Shown here in pieces: positions 1 to 4,411 of a DNA stretch of 10,493 nt. The notes under the pieces were generated by a model. That model did no database searches and was not told the origin of the DNA. It saw only the letters and a program-made list of their open reading frames with translations. This stretch comes from CAYWTX01 sp964461295 (GTDB lineage: Bacteria; Planctomycetota; Phycisphaerae; SM23-33), in the NCBI GenBank assembly GCA_964461295.1, contig CAYWTX010000667.1, positions 1 to 10,493 on the forward strand, written 5' to 3'. The translations under genes and the position numbers were made by a program. Numbering within the stretch: the first letter of the stretch is position 1; each line of letters starts with the position of its first letter.

Positions 1-15
1 CGAAGGGAACTTCGG
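1..15. repeat. Short palindromic motif repeated inverted at the right end of the window
   Basis: Bases 1-14 form a hairpin with a 5-bp stem, CGAAG/CTTCG, around GGAA. The exact reverse complement lies at 10355-10368, where the ATP-grasp gene loses its family similarity; the match extends one further base (15, pairing with 10354). It may be the terminal inverted repeat of a mobile element lying just outside the window on the left. This is inference, because only these bases are visible. Confidence 0.4.
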
Positions 16-23
16 TTTAGGGC

Positions 24-137
24 CCGTCACGAAATAACTTGAGCAAGCCAGTCTTGGTGGCACAGCTTTCCAAGCTGTGCAGCACAGGTCGGAGACCTGT
101 GCCACCTGGGAAACGTGAACAAGTTATTTCGTGACGG
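24..137. repeat. Inverted-repeat structure (MITE-like) enclosing a double hairpin
   Basis: CCGTCACGAAATAACTTG (24-41) is the perfect 18-base reverse complement of 120-137. The pairing can extend outward to GGGC/GCCC with one bulged base. The arms are AT-rich compared with the surroundings and enclose the palindromic element at 56-106. The whole would fold like a cloverleaf: a closing stem with two hairpins at the top. It may be a MITE-like element or a structured RNA. No known RNA family is recognised. Confidence 0.6.
56..106. repeat. REPIN-like palindromic element, copy 1
   Basis: This 51-base element has perfect 10-base terminal inverted repeats, GGTGGCACAG (56-65) and CTGTGCCACC (97-106). 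It contains two back-to-back perfect 9-bp hairpins: 60-68 with 72-80 around TCC, and 82-90 with 94-102 around GGA. The right half is an inverted version of the left half, with the three stem-tip base pairs changed on both sides (CTT/AAG against GTC/GAC). A second copy lies inside proS at 5135-5193. The layout resembles REPIN/BIME elements, which are mobilised by RAYT transposases in other bacteria. No such transposase is in this window. Confidence 0.75.
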
Positions 138-162
138 CGCCCTTCGCTCTGCCTCCCCCTTG

Positions 163-192
163 TTGGTCTGGCGGCGCGTCAACCTCTATAAT
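163..192 (+). promoter_or_regulatory. Probable sigma-70 promoter of the membrane-protein gene
   Basis: A perfect TATAAT (187-192) follows TTGGTC (163-168) with an 18-base spacer. Transcription would start near 199, giving a leader of about 14 bases before the ATG at 214. No good Shine-Dalgarno lies in that leader. The AT-rich box stands out from the GC-rich surroundings. Confidence 0.6.
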
Positions 193-213
193 TCGCACCG
201 TAGAGACTTCGCC

Positions 214-1116
214 ATGAAAGCACTCAAGTACCTCCTCCGCGTGCTGGTCGTCTGGCAGACGTGGATCGTGCTGGCCGCGGCCGCGGGCGCCCCGTGGTTC
301 ACCATGCGGCAGCCGAAGCCCTTCGGCTTGGAGTACGCCCTGCGCGAAGCCGTCACCGACGCCTGCTGGGAGGCCAGCCGGCGCCTGCCCAAGCAGCTCA
401 AGGGCCAGCGCGTCGCCGTTTGCCGGCTGGTTGGCGACGACACGGGCTTTGTCACCTGCAAGCTGCGCAGCGTGCTCGATCGCCGCGACCTGTACGACAT
501 GCCGCACGACGGGCCGTACAGGACTACGCTGGGCCGCCTGAGGCGCCAGGGCCGCCTGAACGAAACCGCGGTTGCGTCCTTCGACGAGGCCGTCTCGGCC
601 GCCCACGCCTCCAAGACGCCGTACGCGCTGTTCGGGCGCGTCAGCGACTTCGCGGCCGCCGGCGGCCGGGGGAGAATCACGCTGGAACTGGCGATGGTGG
701 ACTCGCTGAATCGCCAGCCGGTCGGCGGAACGCTGACGATTCGCGCGCCGGAGGACGTCGCCGACAAGTTCAGCGACGACCTCACGTCGCTGACGTGGCG
801 GGTGCTGGCATGGGCGGCGTTCGTCATCGTGCTGCCGGTCCTGACCGCGCCGCTGATCCGCCGGGCGTTGGTTGCCAAACTTGCGGCCAACTCCCTCGCG
901 GCCGGGTACGCCCTCCTGGCCTGGGCGGTGTCGTTTGTGCTGGCGCGGATGGAACTGCCTGGCTGGCCCTTGGCGGCGCTGCTGTTGGCGGGCGCGCTGG
1001 CCGCGATGGCGGCGAACCTGTACGCCTTCGAGCAGATCGCCCTCGCGCAGAAGCTGCGGGAAAGCGAAGGCGATGACCGCGCGCCGCCCGGCGTATACGT
1101 CAGCGATGAGAGATAG
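214..1116 (+). CDS. Membrane protein of unknown function with an extracytoplasmic domain
   Basis: A 300-residue protein that I do not assign to a named family. One hydrophobic helix (about 5-23) anchors the N-terminus. A soluble domain of about 170 residues follows, then three helices (about 196-215, 224-244 and 249-271) and a short charged tail. The soluble domain has the pattern RVAVCRLVGDD (66-76), then FGRVSDF (140-146), then ITLELAMVDS (155-164). This recalls the alternating beta/alpha fold of LpoB/CsgG-like or TolB N-terminal-like periplasmic domains, but that is weak inference. The ATG at 214 is preferred to the upstream in-frame ATG at 115, because 115 lies upstream of the TATAAT box and within the inverted repeat. 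A propeller gene follows 96 bases downstream on the same strand, so a shared transcript and joint envelope function are likely. Existence of the gene is well supported; its function is unknown. Confidence 0.8.
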   Translation: MKALKYLLRVLVVWQTWIVLAAAAGAPWFTMRQPKPFGLEYALREAVTDACWEASRRLPKQLKGQRVAVCRLVGDDTGFVTCKLRSVLDRRDLYDMPHDGPYRTTLGRLRRQGRLNETAVASFDEAVSAAHASKTPYALFGRVSDFAAAGGRGRITLELAMVDSLNRQPVGGTLTIRAPEDVADKFSDDLTSLTWRVLAWAAFVIVLPVLTAPLIRRALVAKLAANSLAAGYALLAWAVSFVLARMELPGWPLAALLLAGALAAMAANLYAFEQIALAQKLRESEGDDRAPPGVYVSDER

Positions 1117-1196
1117 CGGCGCGCGACGGCCTGACGGCAGATCGCTGAACCGCAATCGGTCGGACCGGCGGACGCGGAGAACCTTTCCTCCCTGGC

Positions 1197-1201
1197 GGAG
1201 G
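1197..1201 (+). promoter_or_regulatory. Shine-Dalgarno that supports a TTG start for the propeller gene
   Basis: GGAGG ends 11 bases before the TTG at 1213 and 20 bases before the in-frame ATG at 1222. The spacing favours TTG. Several other genes in this window lack any such site, so this one suggests the propeller gene is translated from a longer transcript started upstream. Confidence 0.45.
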
Positions 1202-1212
1202 TTTGGTGGTGG

Positions 1213-2322
1213 TTGGCATCCATGGTCGGCAAGGGCGACGCCAACGCGCCGCCCACGCCGCTGGTTGGCGAGGAAGGCGTGTACGCGGTGGCTGCCGACG
1301 GGCAGGTGCTCTGCTGCGACCACTCGGGCAAGGTGAAGTGGAACGCGTCCGTCGCCCCGCCGGCGGCGGGGCGGATCGGATCGCCGCTGATTCGCGATGG
1401 CGTGCTCGTCGTGCAGGGCGCCGCCCTGACGGGCCTTTCGCCGGCCACCGGGCAGGTTGTCTGGACGACGGAGATGCCCCCCGGCGTGGACGTGTACACG
1501 CCGGGGGCCGCCCGGTGCGCCGCACGGGCTGGCCAGGCCGTCCTGCTGCTGTCCTCCGGCATGATGGTGCGGGCCGACGGCCTGCCGCTCAGCCGGTACA
1601 ACCCCGCGGACCGCAACGGCCCGCCGCCAATGCCCGGCGCGCCCGTGGCGGTCGGCTCGAAGGTGTACTACGCCGGCGCCCGCCCGGACGGCAGCGAGTC
1701 GATCGTGCAGGTGTTCGACATGGACGCGCAGGACAAGCGCAGCCGCGGCAAGCCCGTGCGGCGGACGTACAAAGACTTCCGCCTGGTGGGCTCGCCGCTG
1801 GTGCTCGACGAGTTGGTGCACGCGCTGACGGACAAGCAGGAACTGGTCGCATTCGACCAGGCGGCGGCGCTGGTGTATCGCGAGAAACTCACCGACGCCC
1901 CCGAGGTGACGCCCGCGGGCGCCGAACTGTGCGGCGTCTTCCAGGGGCCCTCGCAAGGACCGCGGATGATGGACTTCAGAAGCAACGTCGTCTACGCAGC
2001 CGGCGTGGGACAGGGCAATCGCATCGTGGCCGTGCGGGCGGGGAAGAAGTTCGAGAAGCTCTGGGAGCAGCCCGTGGGCGAGGGCATGGCCGCCCCGGCC
2101 GGCGGCGAACTGGAAAGACGCCCGGCGCGGGCGTCGGTGAACCTGGCCTTCCAGGGCACACGCCTCTACGTCCGGGCGGGCGACAGGCTCTACTGCCTGC
2201 GCAACCACAAGGCCGAGGAAATCCCCAAGCCTCCGCCGGAAACCCAACCGGCCGCCGAGCCTGCCTCGCAGCCGGCAACCGCCCCGACGACTCGAAAGGT
2301 GGACGACGAAGCGCAGCCGTAG
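1213..2322 (+). CDS. PQQ-binding-like beta-propeller repeat protein
   Basis: A 369-residue protein built of propeller-type strands. The clearest repeats are GVYAVAADGQVLCCDHSGKV followed by KW (about 22-43) and LSPATGQVVW (75-84), the classic 'SPATGxVVW' turn of PQQ/BamB-like blades. Further blades include GNRIVAVRAGKKFEKLW and, near the end, LYVRAGDRLYCLR. Such proteins act as binding or scaffold domains; this one has no recognisable PQQ dehydrogenase residues, so an enzyme function should not be assumed. The last 35 residues are rich in Pro, Ala, Thr and Gln and are probably disordered. The start is uncertain: TTG 1213 (Shine-Dalgarno at 1197-1201) or ATG 1222. No signal peptide is visible from either start, which is unusual for the family. 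The frame stays open back to a stop at 1132-1134. It lies 96 bases after the membrane-protein gene and in the same reading frame, with two stops between. Confidence 0.82.
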   Translation: MASMVGKGDANAPPTPLVGEEGVYAVAADGQVLCCDHSGKVKWNASVAPPAAGRIGSPLIRDGVLVVQGAALTGLSPATGQVVWTTEMPPGVDVYTPGAARCAARAGQAVLLLSSGMMVRADGLPLSRYNPADRNGPPPMPGAPVAVGSKVYYAGARPDGSESIVQVFDMDAQDKRSRGKPVRRTYKDFRLVGSPLVLDELVHALTDKQELVAFDQAAALVYREKLTDAPEVTPAGAELCGVFQGPSQGPRMMDFRSNVVYAAGVGQGNRIVAVRAGKKFEKLWEQPVGEGMAAPAGGELERRPARASVNLAFQGTRLYVRAGDRLYCLRNHKAEEIPKPPPETQPAAEPASQPATAPTTRKVDDEAQP

Positions 2323-2421
2323 GGCATTGGCGTCCAGGCCCCGCTTGAGTCAGGCATCCATGCTTGGCCCGCGGCCCGCAGTGGCCGGGCGGCTCGCCTT
2401 CGTGCCCGGCGGGCCCTGACC

Positions 2422-2430
2422 TGCTACAAT
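2422..2430 (+). promoter_or_regulatory. Extended -10 promoter of tspO, near-leaderless
   Basis: TGCTACAAT is an extended -10 (TGn plus TACAAT at 2425-2430). The start codon lies 6 bases further on at 2437, so transcription would begin almost on the ATG. There is no Shine-Dalgarno and no good -35 (GTGCCC is at the 17-base spacing). This suggests a leaderless message. Confidence 0.5.
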
Positions 2431-2436
2431 TCCCAC

Positions 2437-2913
2437 ATGAAACGGCAACACGCCCAATGGCTCGTTCTCGCCTTGTTCCTGCTGCTGGTGTTCGCTACCG
2501 GCGCGCTGGGCAGCATCTTCACCGCCAAGGCCATCCCCGCCTGGTACGCCGACCTGCACAGGCCGTCGTGGTCGCCGCCGAACTGGCTGTTCGGCCCGGT
2601 CTGGACCGTGCTGTACATCCTGATGGCCGTGGCGGTCTGGCTGGTGTGGCGCAAGGGCGGCTCCGGCGCCCGGCCGGCCATCCTGCTGTGGGCGGTGCAA
2701 CTCGTGTTGAACGGGGTGTGGACGCCGATCTTCTTCGGCCTGCACGAAATCGGCTGGGCCCTGGCGGATATCGTGGCCCTGTGGGCGGCCATTGGGGCAA
2801 CGGCGGCGGCGTTCCGGCGCGTGTCGCGTCCGGCCGCGGGGCTTATGCTGCCGTATCTGGCGTGGGTGACGTTCGCGACGGTGATCAACTACGCGCTGTG
2901 GCGGATGAACTAG
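2437..2913 (+). CDS. tspO: TspO/MBR family tryptophan-rich sensory protein
   Basis: A 158-residue integral membrane protein with the usual five helices and length of the TspO/MBR (translocator protein) family. Diagnostic blocks are WYADLHRPSWSPPNWLFGP (36-54) leading into VWTVLY, NGVWTPIFFG (92-101), and PYLAWVTFATVINY (139-152), in the expected order. Family members bind tetrapyrroles and cholesterol-like ligands and affect porphyrin metabolism, photo-oxidative or stress responses, in the cytoplasmic or outer membrane. Which of these applies here cannot be read from the sequence. The gene stands alone, with its own probable extended -10 promoter, between the propeller gene and a convergent gene. 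The ATG at 2437 fits the family N-terminus, with a short polar segment before the first helix. Confidence 0.95.
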   Translation: MKRQHAQWLVLALFLLLVFATGALGSIFTAKAIPAWYADLHRPSWSPPNWLFGPVWTVLYILMAVAVWLVWRKGGSGARPAILLWAVQLVLNGVWTPIFFGLHEIGWALADIVALWAAIGATAAAFRRVSRPAAGLMLPYLAWVTFATVINYALWRMN

Positions 2914-2953
2914 CGGGAAGGGAGCGGTCCCGACCCGTGGGCAACCGGGCCGG

Positions 2954-3165
2954 CACGGCCCGGCTCCGTGGACCCGCACGGCCCGGCTCTGTGGACCCGC
3001 ACGGCCCGGCTCTGTGGGCCCGCACGGCCCGGCACCGTGGACCCGCACGGCCCGGCTCTGTGGACCCGCACGGCCCGGCACCGTGGTCCCGCACGGCCCG
3101 GCACCGTGGACCCGCACGGCCCGGCCCGGCTCTGTGGACCCGCACGGCCCGGCTCCGCGGGTCGG
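2954..3165. repeat. Minisatellite: nine copies of a 23-bp GC-rich unit
   Basis: Units begin at 2954, 2977, 3000, 3023, 3046, 3069, 3092, 3115 and 3143. All are 23 bp except the eighth, which is 28 bp because a CCCGG is duplicated. Every unit starts with the invariant core CACGGCCCGG; differences fall mainly at unit positions 12, 14 and 19, and the last unit is degenerate at its end. CCGTG (or CTGTG) of one unit can pair with CACGG of the next around GACCCG, giving a chain of small hairpins. The period is not a multiple of three, so the long repetitive reading frames here are not proteins. The array fills most of the 309-base gap between the convergent tspO and YhaM-like genes. No gene is seen in 2914-3222. 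Confidence 0.92.
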
Positions 3166-3222
3166 CTTGGTGGATCGTCACAGGCCGACGACCCCATGGG
3201 CGCGCTGGTCGCCGCCGGGCGG

Positions 3223-4236
3223 CTACTCGAAGAGCGTCGGCCCCTGCTCCTCCGGCGTGCGGCTGGGGCCGCTACGCTTGAACAGGCGCGTCTGCAAGTC
3301 CTTGTTGTAGCCCGTGAACGAGTTGCGGGGGTCGCCATCGGCCTCGATGTCCCGGACGGTCATGAACATCTTGGCGTCGAGGTTGTCCAGGTAGTGGATG
3401 AAGAACGACTCGGGGATCATCGGCAGCTTGGGCGAGCCGAACTCGTACTGGCCGTGATGGCTGAGCACGATGTGCTGAAGCAGGTCCACCAGCGCCCGGG
3501 GGAACGGTTCGCCCGCTTCGTCGCTGATCCGCGCGGCCTTTTCCTGAATCCAGATGGCCGCGATGGTGATGTGCCCGACGAGTTGGCCGCGGTCGGTGTA
3601 GGTCAGGGCGGTGCCCGTCTGGAGTTCGGCGATCTTGCCGATATCGTGCAGGAACGCCCCGGTGAGCACGAGGTCGGCGTTGAGCTTGGGGTACAGCGGC
3701 AGCAGGCGCTGGCAGGAGCGCACGACGTTCAGCGTGTGCTCCAGCAGCCCGCCCACGAACGGGTGGTGCAGATTCATGGCGGCCGGGCTGCGCTTGAACC
3801 CGGCCACCATGTCGCGGTCCTCGACGAACTTCTTGATGAGCATGCGGAGGTGGCGGTCCTTGACAGCGCGCAGCGACTCCAGCAGTTCGGCCCACATGGC
3901 CTCCACGTCGTTCCTCGTGACGGCGACGTAGTCGGCGGCGTCCACTTTCTCCGGCGCGATCGGCCGGCAGGCGTCCACCACGATCTGCGGCGAGCCTTTG
4001 TACTCCTCGACGCGGCCCTTGACCTGGAGGAAGCCATCCAGCGGGATCGACGCGTAGAGCGGCTCGTTCGCCTGCCACATGCGGGCGGGGAGCAGGCCGG
4101 TCTTGTCCGACAGCGTCAGGGTGATGTAGAAGTCGCCGCTGCGCGCGGTGCGAAGCTCCTTCTGGGCGACGAAGAACACCTGGTCGATGGCGGCGCCCGC
4201 CTTCAATTCGCTGATGTATGTCCGTTGTCCCTTCAT
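3223..4236 (-). CDS. YhaM-like OB-fold plus HD-domain phosphohydrolase / 3'-5' exoribonuclease
   Basis: A 337-residue protein. Residues 1 to about 95 form an OB-fold nucleic-acid-binding domain (FYITLTLSDKTGLLPARMW, 36-54; GFLQVKGRVEEYKG, 68-81). The rest is an HD domain. Its metal ligands are visible as H167 (LLEHTLNVV), H197-D198 (GAFLHDIGKI), H222 (GHITIA), H260-H261 (LSHHGQYEFGSP) and a C-terminal aspartate in LDNLDA (284 or 287). This domain order and the SHHGQ..YGSP-like motif match YhaM/CBF1-type 3'-5' exoribonucleases, which degrade single-stranded RNA or DNA in the cytoplasm. The C-terminus has an extra tail of about 25 polar residues. Only this gene is on the minus strand; it is divergent from proS and convergent with tspO. 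A TACACT box lies 10 bases before the ATG, and no Shine-Dalgarno is seen. Exonuclease activity is inferred from family membership. Confidence 0.9.
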   Translation of the reverse strand: MKGQRTYISELKAGAAIDQVFFVAQKELRTARSGDFYITLTLSDKTGLLPARMWQANEPLYASIPLDGFLQVKGRVEEYKGSPQIVVDACRPIAPEKVDAADYVAVTRNDVEAMWAELLESLRAVKDRHLRMLIKKFVEDRDMVAGFKRSPAAMNLHHPFVGGLLEHTLNVVRSCQRLLPLYPKLNADLVLTGAFLHDIGKIAELQTGTALTYTDRGQLVGHITIAAIWIQEKAARISDEAGEPFPRALVDLLQHIVLSHHGQYEFGSPKLPMIPESFFIHYLDNLDAKMFMTVRDIEADGDPRNSFTGYNKDLQTRLFKRSGPSRTPEEQGPTLFE

Positions 4237-4246
4237 GTCGCGGGCC

Positions 4247-4252
4247 AGTGTA
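4247..4252 (-). promoter_or_regulatory. -10 box of the YhaM-like gene, near-leaderless
   Basis: On the minus strand TACACT (4252 down to 4247) lies 10 bases before the ATG at 4236. Transcription would start about 3-4 bases before the start codon. The -35 is weak (TGTTTT at an 18-base spacing). Confidence 0.4.
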
Positions 4253-4293
4253 CCACGGAGGGTAAACTTGAAAACAGGGGCGAATTACGCTAA

Positions 4294-4394
4294 GAGCTAC
4301 CAGCTACCAGCTACCAGCTACCAGCAAGAGCGGAGAAGACGGGAACCGTTGCCTGTCTTTCGCTGGAAGCTGGCCGCTGGAAAGCTGGTAGCTC
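4294..4394. repeat. Long hairpin built of CTACCAG heptamer repeats upstream of proS
   Basis: GAGCTACCAGCT (4294-4305) is the perfect reverse complement of 4383-4394. Inside it the left arm holds four CTACCAG heptamers in tandem (4297-4324). The right arm (4361-4382) holds matching CCAGC heptads in inverted order, with one bulge. The unpaired middle (about 4325-4360) contains its own small hairpin (AAGAC/GTCTT). The structure ends 17 bases before the proS ATG, so if transcribed it would form a leader hairpin just before the ribosome site. It may be a mobile repeat, a leader regulator, or both; there is no sign of a T-box. Confidence 0.7.
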
Positions 4395-4400
4395 GAACCT

Positions 4401-4407
4401 GGAAGGA
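4401..4407 (+). promoter_or_regulatory. Shine-Dalgarno of proS
   Basis: GGAAGGA lies 4 bases before the ATG at 4412, immediately after the heptamer hairpin. It decides the proS start and rules out the upstream in-frame ATG at 4148, which lies antisense within the YhaM-like gene. Confidence 0.55.
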
Positions 4408-4411
4408 CCCC

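Noticed and set aside
124..2247. 707-codon open frame on the minus strand, and the 476-codon frame at 186-1616
   Set aside because: They are antisense to the membrane-protein and propeller genes. Composition is Arg/His/Pro/Gln-rich with no domain pattern, as expected from GC-rich shadow frames.
2323..2436. GC-rich inverted segments after the propeller gene as a terminator
   Set aside because: Only short imperfect GGCC-type matches of the kind expected in GC-rich DNA, with no U-tract.
2954..3165. CRISPR array or repeat protein in the 23-bp array
   Set aside because: There are no spacers between units, which are directly adjacent. The period is not a multiple of three, and no cas gene is nearby.
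3211..3223. GCCGCC-G-GGCGGC palindrome as a terminator of the YhaM-like gene
   Set aside because: It overlaps the stop codon, has almost no loop and no T-run follows on the minus strand.
2968..4293. 441-codon plus-strand frame across the minisatellite and the YhaM-like gene
   Set aside because: Its first part is translated minisatellite and the rest is antisense to a clear OB/HD protein.
4268..4296. TTGAAA-17-TAAGAG as a proS promoter
   Set aside because: The -10 hexamer matches poorly and overlaps the hairpin arm. I see no convincing proS promoter.
4237..4411. T-box or other riboswitch controlling proS
   Set aside because: No T-box core (TGGNACCGCG-like) or known aptamer pattern is visible; the leader is made of heptamer repeats.
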